Source: Fructobacillus evanidus
GTDB taxonomy: Bacteria > Bacillota > Bacilli > Lactobacillales > Lactobacillaceae
Direction of reading: 5' to 3'
Length of the DNA: 64,000 nucleotides
Assembly (NCBI RefSeq): GCF_963580165.1
Contig: NZ_CAUZLM010000002.1
Location: forward strand, 62,001-126,000
The position numbers and the translations under genes were made by a program. Below the pieces are notes generated by a model. It made no database searches. It was not told where the DNA came from and saw nothing but the letters and a program-made list of their open reading frames with translations. Shown here piece by piece: positions 9,186 through 17,735 of the stretch; position 1 is the first letter of the stretch, and each line of letters begins with the position of its first letter.

Positions 9186-10114
9186 TTGTCAGCCTCCATT
9201 AAGCCGCGTGCCTGTAGGACCTTGGTAATCATCGCCATCCGGGCAAAAACCCCGTTGCCCATTTGAGTAAAGATTCGTGATTTGTCGCCATCCACCAATT
9301 CACTTGCAATTTCAACATTGCGGTTAACTGGGGCTGGATGCATGATAATGCTGTGTTCTGGTAACAGCTTGGCTCGTTCTTGTGTTAAGCCAAACTGTTG
9401 GTAATAATCAACGGCCGTAAAGGCGTCGCGGTTGGCTTCGTCGAAGCGTTCCAATTGCACCCGGAGCATCATGACAACATCTAATTCCGGTAGAATTTCT
9501 TCCAGCGTGCCGAACGTTCCCAGGTCGTCAAAATCATGACTGTACCAGGAATCAGGTCCGCCAAAGTAAAGCGTTGCGCCCAATGACTTTAAGATTTTAG
9601 CATCTGATTTTGCCACCCGTGAGTGAGCCAAGTCACCGATAATACCAACCTTCAGGCCATCAATTCGGCCAAACTCGTTCTCAATCGTCAACAGGTCTAA
9701 AAGCGTTTGTGATGGATGAACACCGGCACCGTCGCCAGCGTTCAACAGGCCCATTGTGACATAGGGGTTTTCAACCAGTTCTTGGTACCAACCGGTTTGG
9801 CCGTGGCGAATGACGGCAAAGTCAACGCCAATTGCTTCCAGTGTGCGCAGCGTGTCCGACAGCGTTTCGCCCTTTTGAACGGAGGAAGTCGCCGGATTAA
9901 CATCAATCAGGTCAATCCCTAATTTCTTCTCCGCCATCTGAAAGGATGACTTGGTTCGCGTGGAATTCTCAAAGAAGAGGTTCACCCCGTAAACTGGGCG
10001 TTTCAAAGCCGGTGCTTGTTTCCCGGCTTGGTAGTCTTGGGCTAAGTCCAAAACTTCTTGTAATTGCGTTGTTGATAAATCTGCTAGGTCTAGGCAGTTG
10101 TTCCAATTCGTCAT
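9182..10114 (-). CDS. pyrB: Aspartate carbamoyltransferase catalytic subunit
   Basis: This 310-residue protein transfers the carbamoyl group to aspartate, the committed step of pyrimidine synthesis. The carbamoyl-phosphate loop STRTK is at residues 51-55 and the HPAPVNR active-site segment is near 265-271. No regulatory pyrI follows, which is normal for Gram-positives where control is exerted on the mRNA. It is the first gene of the operon and lies just downstream of a PyrR-type attenuator. Confidence 0.96.
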   Translation of the reverse strand: MTNWNNCLDLADLSTTQLQEVLDLAQDYQAGKQAPALKRPVYGVNLFFENSTRTKSSFQMAEKKLGIDLIDVNPATSSVQKGETLSDTLRTLEAIGVDFAVIRHGQTGWYQELVENPYVTMGLLNAGDGAGVHPSQTLLDLLTIENEFGRIDGLKVGIIGDLAHSRVAKSDAKILKSLGATLYFGGPDSWYSHDFDDLGTFGTLEEILPELDVVMMLRVQLERFDEANRDAFTAVDYYQQFGLTQERAKLLPEHSIIMHPAPVNRNVEIASELVDGDKSRIFTQMGNGVFARMAMITKVLQARGLMEADK

Positions 10115-10119
10115 CTCAA

Positions 10120-10345
10120 TGCCCCTTGATTTTCCCGCTGCAATTTTCCAATAAAAAACGCCCTAATCCTAAGATCAGAGCGTCAGTGGCGGTTGACTGG
10201 ACTCGTTTTGCTTGCACTTCGTCCATTCTTGTCAGCCTTTTTGTCAAGGTTAGCCAGGGTCTCGCCCAGGGGTCTGGAATTTCTTCCAACCATTACCTTG
10301 CTGCTTGTCCACCTTAGCGACTCTCCGGTCGGCTTTAAAGGATTG
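10120..10345 (-). promoter_or_regulatory. PyrR-dependent attenuator of the pyr operon
   Basis: On the minus strand the leader begins with a small stem-loop GCCGACCGGAGAGTCGC (about 10317-10333). It has the CCGGAGAG loop of the known PyrR-binding anti-antiterminator and is preceded by TTTAAA. About 140 bases later comes an intrinsic terminator at 10152-10183, where ACGCTCTGATC pairs with GATTAGGGCGT before a T-run. This matches the family mechanism: PyrR plus UMP binds the first hairpin and lets the terminator form. The pyrR gene is not in the window. Seen: both hairpins. Known: the mechanism. Inferred: that UMP is the effector here. Confidence 0.88.
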
Positions 10346-10367
10346 CAACTTTTGTTTGCTTGTTAGT

Positions 10368-10396
10368 ATTCTAGCACCTGTAAATGCCTTTGGCAA
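10368..10396 (-). promoter_or_regulatory. Promoter of the pyr operon
   Basis: On the minus strand TTGCCA (10391-10396) and TAGAAT (10368-10373) are separated by exactly 17 bases. They lie just upstream of the PyrR hairpin. Confidence 0.75.
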
Positions 10397-10513
10397 GCTT
10401 TTCTGACATAAAAAAGTGTGATGGTCAACTATTGTCTTTTGTTAAGAAAGCTAACACTGATTGCTGCTGATTTTTGCTCCAAACTATCCTTTTTTTAGCA
10501 CCTATTTGAGCCA

Positions 10514-10543
10514 AAAAAAGTCACCACAATAGTGTGGTGACTA
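10514..10543 (-). terminator. Terminator after the DUF1292 gene
   Basis: GTCACCACA/TGTGGTGAC with a four-base loop is followed on the minus strand by seven T. It lies ten bases past the DUF1292 stop and ends the alaS-ireB-ruvX-DUF1292 cluster. Confidence 0.9.
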
Positions 10544-10553
10544 ATCATCATGC

Positions 10554-10853
10554 TTAGTTAAAGTTTGAATCATCATCCAAGAAGGTGTTCAACACTTCTT
10601 CGACCATGTTCCATTCTGCATCATCTTCAATTGGCAACAAATCTTCTTCCGTTGCTTCACCATCCTCGGCTGGGTTGAAGATATATGCTTGTACATCAAC
10701 CTCTTCATCTTCTTCGACACCGTCTGGGACGAGCAAGATGTATGAACGGTCAAATTCTTCTGAATGGAAAGTAAACAAAACTTCGTATAAAGTTTCGTCG
10801 CCGTTATCATCAATCAGGGTAATCTTGTCAATTTCTGGGTTTTGCTTAGCCAT
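10554..10853 (-). CDS. DUF1292 family protein (YrzB-like)
   Basis: This 99-residue, strongly acidic protein contains the ITLIDDNGDETLYEVLFTF strand pattern and YILLVPDG of the DUF1292 family. The C-terminus is acidic. Family members are conserved in Firmicutes next to ireB and ruvX, as here, but have no established activity. It lies 49 bases after ruvX and is the last gene before a strong terminator. Confidence 0.9.
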   Translation of the reverse strand: MAKQNPEIDKITLIDDNGDETLYEVLFTFHSEEFDRSYILLVPDGVEEDEEVDVQAYIFNPAEDGEATEEDLLPIEDDAEWNMVEEVLNTFLDDDSNFN

Positions 10854-10902
10854 AAAAAAATCCTTTGTTATTGTTACGATTTCACCAAAGTAAAAAAACG
10901 AT

Positions 10903-11334
10903 TTACTTGGTCAACTTACCGTTGGCATCCAAATAATTTTGCAAAATGAATTCTGCGGCAATCTTATCGATAACCTTCTTACGCTTCTTCCGGGAAACGT
11001 CCGCCTCTTCAATCAGCATCCGTTCCGCTTGAACCGTTGTCAGTCGTTCATCTTGAAAATCGGTGGGTAAACTAAAACGGTCTTCCACCATCTTAGCGTA
11101 TGCTCGCGCCGCTTCGGCACGAGGACCCTCGGTATTATTCATATTCTTAGGCAGACCTAAAACGACGCCCTTTGCGCCTGTTTCTTGGATAATTTCACCC
11201 AAGCGGTCTAAGCCAAAGACTTTTTCGTCCTCGTTGATGCGGATGATTTCCACCCCTTGTGCCGTCCACCCCATTGGGTCAGAAACGGCTACACCAACTG
11301 TTTTTGAGCCTACATCAAGTCCTAGTATCCGCAT
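10903..11334 (-). CDS. ruvX: Putative Holliday junction resolvase / pre-16S rRNA nuclease YqgF
   Basis: This 143-residue RNase H-fold protein begins MRILGLDVGSKTVGVAVSD, carrying the first catalytic aspartate. VVLGLPKNMN follows near residue 60 and the DERLTT motif near 97-102. Homologues process the 5' end of 16S rRNA and were first proposed as Holliday resolvases; either role is possible. Its start overlaps the ireB stop, so the two are translated together, as in most Bacilli. Confidence 0.93.
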   Translation of the reverse strand: MRILGLDVGSKTVGVAVSDPMGWTAQGVEIIRINEDEKVFGLDRLGEIIQETGAKGVVLGLPKNMNNTEGPRAEAARAYAKMVEDRFSLPTDFQDERLTTVQAERMLIEEADVSRKKRKKVIDKIAAEFILQNYLDANGKLTK

Positions 11335-11585
11335 TACTTATTTAAATAGGCGTGTACGAGCTCCTCGATGATTTCATCGCGCTCGTGACGCTTAATTAAA
11401 TTACGCGCGTCATGGAGTCGGGGAATATAAGCCGGGTCGCCAGACATTAAATACCCAACGATCTGATTGATTGGATTGTAACCCTTTTCTTCCAAAGCGG
11501 CATAAACCAATACCATCGTTTCATGGATATCCTTTGGTGCCTGGTTACCGAAGTCAAAAATCGCAGTCTTATCGTTCACACTCAT
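11334..11585 (-). CDS. ireB: IreB family regulatory protein (UPF0297)
   Basis: This 83-residue protein begins MSVNDKTAIFDFGNQAPKD. In Enterococcus IreB is phosphorylated by the PASTA kinase IreK and affects cephalosporin resistance. I place the start at 11585 because AAAGGAG lies at the right distance upstream. A longer frame beginning at 11615 would bury that ribosome site and add residues absent from the family. It lies between alaS and ruvX, the conserved order. Confidence 0.92.
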   Translation of the reverse strand: MSVNDKTAIFDFGNQAPKDIHETMVLVYAALEEKGYNPINQIVGYLMSGDPAYIPRLHDARNLIKRHERDEIIEELVHAYLNK

Positions 11586-11720
11586 CGTACACACTCCTTT
11601 CTTCATAATTTTCACTTTTACGTGTCTCTAGTTTAACACGTTTCCAAGCAAAAAGCCGACTAAATTCCAAGTTGACCAATTTGCCAGTTGTCTTCAATCG
11701 ACCTTCTATCAAAGAAAATA

Positions 11721-14402
11721 TTAAGCTTGACCAATGATTTTTTCGGCTTGGTCAAGGGCTTCAGCAATCTTGCTTTGGTCCTTTCCACCGGCTTGGGCCA
11801 AATCAGGCCGGCCACCACCACCGCCACCGACAATTGGGGCAATGGCCTTGACCACATCCCCCGCCTTAATGCCGGCAGCGTTGGCCGTCTTATCAGCACC
11901 AACTAACAAATTGACCTTATCACCAATGGCGGCAGCCAAAACCAAGATGTTTGACGCACCCTTGTCACGCCAAACATCTGCCATTTGGCGCAAGCCACCG
12001 GCATTATCGACCTTGACCTGGGCAATCACAGCCGTTACTTGACCAATTTGCTTTGGACTGTTGAAGAGTTCACCAGCCTGCAAGGCAGCTAATTGTGCCT
12101 GCATGGCCTCGATCTGTTGGTTAGCGGCCTTCAAATCGGCTTGCACTTCTTCAACCTTGTCCTTCACAGCCAAAAGGTTTGGCACCTTCAAGCTCTTGGC
12201 AATGGCAGCTAATGTCTGCTCCTCTGCCTCAAAGCGCGTTAAGGCCGAAATTGAAGTCAACGCTTCAATTCGACGAACACCCGCCCCGATACCGGATTCA
12301 GAAACAATCGTAAAGAGTCCCAACTCAGCTGTTGACTGGGCGTGAGTTCCACCATCAAATTCTTGGTTATAGTCGCCAATGGAAACCACTCGAACCGTGT
12401 CACCGTACTTGTCATCAAAGACCGCAACGGCGCCAACCTTCTTGGCATCCTCAAGAGACATTTCTTCCCAAGTAACCGGCAAGTTTTTGGCAATCTGCTC
12501 GTTGACTTGGTCTTGAATCTGATTTAACGTTGCCTGGTCAACCGGACCTTCATGATTAAAGTCAAAGCGCAAGTACTCAGGTTCCACCAAAGAACCAGCC
12601 TGGTGGACATCCCCACCAATCACATTCCGCAATGCTTGGTCCAACATGTGAGTAGCCGTGTGGTTCAACGACACGGCACGGTTGCGGTCCAAATCAATCG
12701 CTAAGTCAACTACCTGGTCAACCTTCACATCGGCCATAATTTGTGCCGTATGGATGTGTTGACCATTTGGTCCATTTTGCACATCCGTCACTTGGGCTAA
12801 GATGTTATCGTTTTCGTCCTTAACCGTTCCAAAATCAGCGACTTGGCCACCCATTTCAGCGTAGAACGGTGTCTTATCAAAGACCAACCAAGCCGTTTGG
12901 CCAGCATGAGCTTCTGTTGCCACTTGGGCCACGCCGTTTTCATCGTGAACCAACACGGCCACGACCTTGGCTCCAAGAACAGCCTTGTCCGTCCAACCAA
13001 CATAAGTTGATGGTACCTTCAAGTCCGTTAAGGCAGCGTTTTGAACACCCATGGCATGGTCGGTTGACCGTGCTGCACGCGCACGGTCACGCTGCTCTTG
13101 CAAAGCTTTCTGATAACCGGCCAAGTCAACTGACAAACCGGCGTCTTCGGCCTGTTCTTCCGTTAATTCAACCGGGAAACCATAGGTATCAGACAACTTG
13201 AAGGCATCTGCACCAGAGATTTCCTTTTGGCCATTCTTCTTGGCTTCAGCAATCACTTCATCCAAAAGTGACAAACCAGCCTTCAAAGTCTTGTTAAAGC
13301 GCTTTTCTTCAGCCAAGATTGTCTTTTCAATTTCAGCCTGGTTAGCCTTCAACTCTGGATAATAAGAATCCAAAGTGCCAATCACGGCTGGTACCAATTT
13401 TGTCAAGAATTCACCCTGAATGCCCAACTTTTGGCCGTGCAAAACAGCTCGGCGAAGCAAGCGGCGGATAACGTAGCCACGGCCTTCGTTACTTGGCTTA
13501 GCCCCGTCCGCGATGGCAAAGGAAATTGCCCGAATGTGGTCCGCAACCACCTTAAAGGAGACGTTTTCGGCCGTATCCTTAGTTTCGTCGTACTTGGCAC
13601 CATCAGCTAATTTTTCAGTTTCATGAATAATTGGCAAGAACAAGTCCGTGTCAAAGTTTGTTCGACCATTTTGGAAAACGGAAACCAATCGTTCAAGTCC
13701 CATTCCCGTATCAATGTTCTTATGTGGCAATTCTGGGTACGTACTGTTGTCCGTTAGTCCAGGCAAGTGGTTAAACTGTGAGAAGACAATGTTCCAGATT
13801 TCCAAGTAGCGTTCGTTTTCGCCCCCTGGATACATTTCAGGATCATCCGCTGGTAAATCAGCAAAGGCCTCACCACGATCATAGAAAATTTCAGAATCGG
13901 GACCTGAAGGCCCTTCACCGATATCCCAAAAGTTATCTTCGACTTCGTAGACGTGCCCTGCCGGCAAATCAGTCTTTTCTTCCCAAATTTTGCGTGACTC
14001 TTGGTCCTTTGGATAAACCGTGACGTACAGCTTTTCCTTGTCCAAGCCATACCATTCTGGTGAAGTTAGGAGTTCCCAAGCCCAAGGAATCACTTCTTCC
14101 TTGAAATAGTCTCCAATTGAGAAGTTGCCCATCATTTCAAAAAGTGTATGGTGGCGGGCCGTCTTACCAACGTTTTCAATATCGTTTGTTCGAATGGCCT
14201 TTTGCGCGTTGGTCAATCGAGGCTTTGGTGGCACAACAGAACCATCGAAGTACTTCTTTAAAGTTGCTACCCCAGAGTTAATCCACAATAGTGATGGGTC
14301 GTTTTCTGGAATCAATGACTTGGCCGGTACAACCAAGTGGTCCTTACTGGCAAAAAAATCTAAGAACATTTGCCGAATTTCGGCTGATGATAATTCTTTC
14401 AT
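11721..14402 (-). CDS. alaS: Alanyl-tRNA synthetase
   Basis: This 893-residue class II synthetase charges tRNA-Ala. The N-terminal catalytic domain contains the segment RHHTLFEMMGNFS. The editing domain has HTATHMLDQAL near residue 580 and a CATHAQ-like segment (GGTHAQ) near 680, with a glycine replacing the usual cysteine context. The C-Ala domain ends with a glycine-rich GGGGGGRPDLAQAGG. Length is standard. It is preceded by a T-box leader, so expression rises when uncharged tRNA-Ala accumulates. About 135 bases separate it from ireB, with no clear terminator. Confidence 0.97.
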   Translation of the reverse strand: MKELSSAEIRQMFLDFFASKDHLVVPAKSLIPENDPSLLWINSGVATLKKYFDGSVVPPKPRLTNAQKAIRTNDIENVGKTARHHTLFEMMGNFSIGDYFKEEVIPWAWELLTSPEWYGLDKEKLYVTVYPKDQESRKIWEEKTDLPAGHVYEVEDNFWDIGEGPSGPDSEIFYDRGEAFADLPADDPEMYPGGENERYLEIWNIVFSQFNHLPGLTDNSTYPELPHKNIDTGMGLERLVSVFQNGRTNFDTDLFLPIIHETEKLADGAKYDETKDTAENVSFKVVADHIRAISFAIADGAKPSNEGRGYVIRRLLRRAVLHGQKLGIQGEFLTKLVPAVIGTLDSYYPELKANQAEIEKTILAEEKRFNKTLKAGLSLLDEVIAEAKKNGQKEISGADAFKLSDTYGFPVELTEEQAEDAGLSVDLAGYQKALQEQRDRARAARSTDHAMGVQNAALTDLKVPSTYVGWTDKAVLGAKVVAVLVHDENGVAQVATEAHAGQTAWLVFDKTPFYAEMGGQVADFGTVKDENDNILAQVTDVQNGPNGQHIHTAQIMADVKVDQVVDLAIDLDRNRAVSLNHTATHMLDQALRNVIGGDVHQAGSLVEPEYLRFDFNHEGPVDQATLNQIQDQVNEQIAKNLPVTWEEMSLEDAKKVGAVAVFDDKYGDTVRVVSIGDYNQEFDGGTHAQSTAELGLFTIVSESGIGAGVRRIEALTSISALTRFEAEEQTLAAIAKSLKVPNLLAVKDKVEEVQADLKAANQQIEAMQAQLAALQAGELFNSPKQIGQVTAVIAQVKVDNAGGLRQMADVWRDKGASNILVLAAAIGDKVNLLVGADKTANAAGIKAGDVVKAIAPIVGGGGGGRPDLAQAGGKDQSKIAEALDQAEKIIGQA

Positions 14403-14409
14403 GAGTTCT

Positions 14410-14651
14410 CCTTTGGTTTTCGGCTAAATAAAAAAAGACCAAAACAAAGAGCGGACGCGTGACCGTGGTACCACCGCTGTTTGTAATGATCTTTTAAATC
14501 TTTACCTTTAAGTCCTGATAACGCTAGGATGCGGCCGATTTCGGCATTTATCCTGGGAGCACGCTCTCATGTTCCTAGTGTTTTCCATCAACCAACACCT
14601 TGCTAAAAGGAAGCTATAAGACCGCATATCCAGTTACTAAGGATAATTATA
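14410..14651 (-). promoter_or_regulatory. T-box riboswitch of alaS, with promoter -10
   Basis: The minus strand shows a -10 TATAAT (14646-14651) and a long stem I region closed by CTAGGA/TCCTAG. The conserved T-box core GGTGGTACCACG follows (about 14464-14477). A terminator then forms between AGCGG and CCGCT, followed by TTTTTTT just before alaS. The bulge of the core pairs with the CCA end of uncharged tRNA in this family. The specifier is presumed to be an alanine codon from the downstream gene; I could not assign it unambiguously. Confidence 0.9.
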
Positions 14652-14679
14652 GCACAATTTTTTCTTGGCGAAAGTCTCT

Positions 14680-16014
14680 TTACCAGCCAATTGCGCGGTC
14701 TTTTGGCAACGGCTTCAGGGTTCCATTGTCAGCCTCCGTAAAGACCTGGTCAAACATCGAAAAGACTTGGTCAAGCTGCTCGTCTGTCATCACCAAAGGC
14801 GGCTGGAAACGCAAAATAAAGCCCCGAAGCGTAATCATAACGGCCCCTAAATCAAAGAGCCTGAAAATGATTTGGCTCGCTAATTGGGCGTCTGGTTGGC
14901 CATCCTTATCAACGATATCAATCCCACCATCAAGACCGTAAATGCGCACATCACCAAGGCAGGTATAACGTTTTTGGGCCTGATCAAAGTATTCTTGTAC
15001 CCGCTTGCCCAATCGCTTTGACCGACCAACTAAGTCCTCTTCTTCTAAGACGTCTAAGCCAGCTAAAGCAGCTGCGGCAGCCACCGGATTGCCCCCAGTC
15101 GTAAAGAGGTGGCCCGGTGCAGGCAAGGCATCCATGATTTCAGCCTTCCCAACGACAGCTGACAATGGCAAACCAGAGGCGATTGATTTTCCAATAGCTA
15201 GCAAATCAGGCACAATTCCGAAATGATCAATGGACCACAGCGTGCCGGACCGGCCTAAGCCCTGGTTGACTTCATCAACTGCAAACACAATGCCATTTTC
15301 CCTAGTGAATTGATAAACCAAATCCATGTATTCTTGCGGCGCCTTGACGATGCCGCCGTCTCCCTGAATTGGTTCAATCAAAACCAACGCCGTTTCGTCC
15401 GCCGGCACATAACTCTCAAAGAGCTGCTTAAATTCAGCAAATTTACGTAAGGAGAAATCATGCTCATTTTCTCCCGGTAAGCGATCATGGCTGTCCGGGA
15501 ATGGTGCCTTGTAAAAACCGGGCATCAATGGACCAATTTTGCGGACCTGGTTCAATGAGATTGCTGAAGCAATCGAAGCCGCATAGGTTGACCCATGCAT
15601 CGCTCCGGTAAAGGTCACCACATTTGGCCGCCCGGTATAAGCTCTGGCAAACTTAATCATCGCCTCGTTGGCATCCGAACCCGAATTTCCTAAGGCAACT
15701 TTCTTGACGAAATCGCCCGGCGTCAACCGAGACAGCCGGTCCAAAAGCTTCGCCGTGGTCGTATTCGCAAAGTAAGCTGGCGTATATAAAATCAGTTGTT
15801 CAGCCTGGTCCTTAATAGCCTGAACCACCTTCGGATGACAGTGACCGAAGTTAATGGCAGAGGCTGAGGCCAACAAATCAATATAGGTCTTCCCGTCCGC
15901 ATCCGTCACTGTTGCCCCAGAGCCAGACTGCACGACTAAGTCAAAATACTTAATCCGAGCCGCCTCATTTCGGTTTTGGTCCTCTTCGGCTAAAATATCT
16001 AAGTTTTTACTCAT
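14680..16014 (-). CDS. Isoleucine 2-epimerase (class III PLP aminotransferase fold)
   Basis: This protein of about 444 residues resembles the branched-chain amino acid racemase described from Lentilactobacillus buchneri through its length. Shared segments include IDLLASASAINFGH, LIEPIQGDGGI, FAVDEVNQGLGR, HLFTTGGNPV and the terminal IGW. The PLP lysine is K276 in GKSIASG. The known enzyme interconverts L-isoleucine and D-allo-isoleucine and also racemises valine and leucine. A 4-aminobutyrate aminotransferase annotation is the usual mistake for this family. The start at 16014 has GAGG six bases upstream; the frame could begin four codons earlier. An APC permease lies upstream, separated by a terminator. 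Confidence 0.82.
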   Translation of the reverse strand: MSKNLDILAEEDQNRNEAARIKYFDLVVQSGSGATVTDADGKTYIDLLASASAINFGHCHPKVVQAIKDQAEQLILYTPAYFANTTTAKLLDRLSRLTPGDFVKKVALGNSGSDANEAMIKFARAYTGRPNVVTFTGAMHGSTYAASIASAISLNQVRKIGPLMPGFYKAPFPDSHDRLPGENEHDFSLRKFAEFKQLFESYVPADETALVLIEPIQGDGGIVKAPQEYMDLVYQFTRENGIVFAVDEVNQGLGRSGTLWSIDHFGIVPDLLAIGKSIASGLPLSAVVGKAEIMDALPAPGHLFTTGGNPVAAAAALAGLDVLEEEDLVGRSKRLGKRVQEYFDQAQKRYTCLGDVRIYGLDGGIDIVDKDGQPDAQLASQIIFRLFDLGAVMITLRGFILRFQPPLVMTDEQLDQVFSMFDQVFTEADNGTLKPLPKDRAIGW

Positions 16015-16060
16015 ACCCAACCTCATTTTTTTCTCATTTGTTTTTAATTATTATACAATA

Positions 16061-16084
16061 AAAGCCCGGAAATTTCCGGGCTTT
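16061..16084 (-). terminator. Terminator after the YfnA-like permease
   Basis: AAAGCCCGGAAA/TTTCCGGGCTTT is a near-perfect palindrome followed on the minus strand by TTTTATTG. It separates the permease from the epimerase. A TATAAT lies immediately after it and may start the epimerase transcript. Confidence 0.85.
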
Positions 16085-16116
16085 CAAGAAAAAATATTAG
16101 ATTAATTGTTTCTGAT

Positions 16117-17544
16117 TTATTTGTGCAAGCGTGAATGGCGTGAACCATAGAACATATAAACCAGCAAGCCTAAGATGAACCAGAAGCCAGCGTAAACACG
16201 GGCCTGGATATCCAGTGACCAGAAGATATAGAAAGCACCCAAAGCGCCCAAAGCAGGCAAAACTGGGTAAAGTGGCATCTTAAAGCCAGGTACTGGCAAA
16301 TCCTTTCCTTCACGTGGACGCAAGGCGTAAACCCCAATAGAAACCATGATAAAGGCAATCAACGTTCCGGCTGAAATCAGACCGGCCAATTCGTTGAATG
16401 AGAAGACAGAACCAACCAAAACGGCAATGACAGTCAAGACCAACAAAGCATTGTTTGGCAAACCTTTGCCGTTAACGTCACCCAAGAACTTTGGCAACAA
16501 ACCATCACGACCGAAGGCATAAAGCAAACGTGATCCAGCCAGCATCATACCAATAATGGCTGTAAACATACCAGCCAAGGCAACAACAGACAAAATGTTT
16601 GACACAAGTGGGTGTCCAGCCTTTTCCAAGGCCCAAGCAGCTGGCGCAGCGTTGTTCGCATACTGGGTATAGTGGAACATTCCAACCATGACCAAGGCAA
16701 CCGTCACGAACAAGACCGTGGCGATAATCAAAGAACCAATGATACCACGAGGCATCGTCTTCTGTGGGTTCTTGGCTTCAGCGGAATTGGCAGCAATCGA
16801 ATCAAAGCCAATATAGGCCAAGAAGATTTGTGAAGCACCGGCTGAAATTCCTTGCCAACCACCAAAAGTCGTTCCTGGCTTATGAGCTGGAATAAAGTTG
16901 GCATAGTTTGAAGGATGGATAGCGGTAGCACCCACAACGATAAAGAGCAAGATAACCAAGACCTTCAAGACAACCAAGGTATTTTCAACCTTGGCAGTCG
17001 TGTTCGTACCCTTCCAAAGCAAAGTGGCCACAATCAAGACAGCCAAAAGTGAGAAGAGGTCAATCACCCCACCGTTTCCGGCAGCAAAGGATCCATTCAA
17101 GGCCTTTGGCAATGACAAGCCGAAATTAGCTAAGAATTGGTGGAAATTGGCTGACCAACCAGAAGCAACGAAGGCAACGGCGATAAAATATTCAGCCAAC
17201 AAGGCCCAACCGGCAATCCAACCAAAAACTTCACCAAAGACAACGTTAGCCCAAGAGTAAACGGAACCGGCAAATGGCAAGACAGAAGCAAATTCCGCAT
17301 AAGCAAAGGCTGTCAAACCAGAAACGACCGCAGCAACCACGAAAGACAAGGTAACGGCTGCACCCGCGTGGTTCGCTGCCACGATTCCTGGCAAGGTAAA
17401 GATGGCCGTGGAAACAATTGTTCCAACTCCCAAGGCCAACATTTCCTTCACGCCCAGTGTCTTTTTCAGATGGGCATCACTCTGTTCAAATGCTGATGGA
17501 TCGGCTTTTCTAAACCAAGAGCCCATCCCGCTTTTATCTGCCAT
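16117..17544 (-). CDS. APC-superfamily amino acid permease (CAT/YfnA group)
   Basis: This protein of about 475 residues has roughly 12-14 membrane helices. A cytoplasmic N-terminus precedes KTLGVKEMLALGVGTIVSTAIFTLPG, the helix-1 substrate segment of cationic/branched-chain permeases. YSWANVVFGEVFGWIAGW follows near residue 100. Members such as YfnA and BcaP carry neutral or branched-chain amino acids. The isoleucine epimerase next to it suggests branched-chain substrates, which is inference. The start at 17544 (second ATG) leaves six bases after GGAG; the first ATG abuts it directly. Its stop codon overlaps a copy of the AAATCAG heptamer. Confidence 0.88.
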   Translation of the reverse strand: MADKSGMGSWFRKADPSAFEQSDAHLKKTLGVKEMLALGVGTIVSTAIFTLPGIVAANHAGAAVTLSFVVAAVVSGLTAFAYAEFASVLPFAGSVYSWANVVFGEVFGWIAGWALLAEYFIAVAFVASGWSANFHQFLANFGLSLPKALNGSFAAGNGGVIDLFSLLAVLIVATLLWKGTNTTAKVENTLVVLKVLVILLFIVVGATAIHPSNYANFIPAHKPGTTFGGWQGISAGASQIFLAYIGFDSIAANSAEAKNPQKTMPRGIIGSLIIATVLFVTVALVMVGMFHYTQYANNAAPAAWALEKAGHPLVSNILSVVALAGMFTAIIGMMLAGSRLLYAFGRDGLLPKFLGDVNGKGLPNNALLVLTVIAVLVGSVFSFNELAGLISAGTLIAFIMVSIGVYALRPREGKDLPVPGFKMPLYPVLPALGALGAFYIFWSLDIQARVYAGFWFILGLLVYMFYGSRHSRLHK

Positions 17545-17692
17545 ATGCATCTCCTACTTTCTTAATTCATAAACTATTAAAAATATTAGCATTTTCTAAT
17601 TTAAATGTCAAACACTTTATCAACACTAGCTTTGTTGTTTTTCTGATTTCTCATTTATCCCCTTGTAATCAGAAGAATTTCTTGCTGAATTA

Positions 17693-17722
17693 AAAAAAGA
17701 ACCGGATTAACCGATTCTTTTT
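17693..17722. terminator. Terminator of the second APC permease
   Basis: AAAAAGAACCGG/CCGATTCTTTTT with a short loop lies 14 bases past the stop at 17736 and has a T-run on the minus strand. Confidence 0.82.
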
Positions 17723-17735
17723 CATTAAATCAATA

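Noticed and set aside
14680..16014. Annotation as 4-aminobutyrate aminotransferase (gabT)
   Set aside because: Motifs, length and C-terminus match isoleucine 2-epimerase better than GabT.
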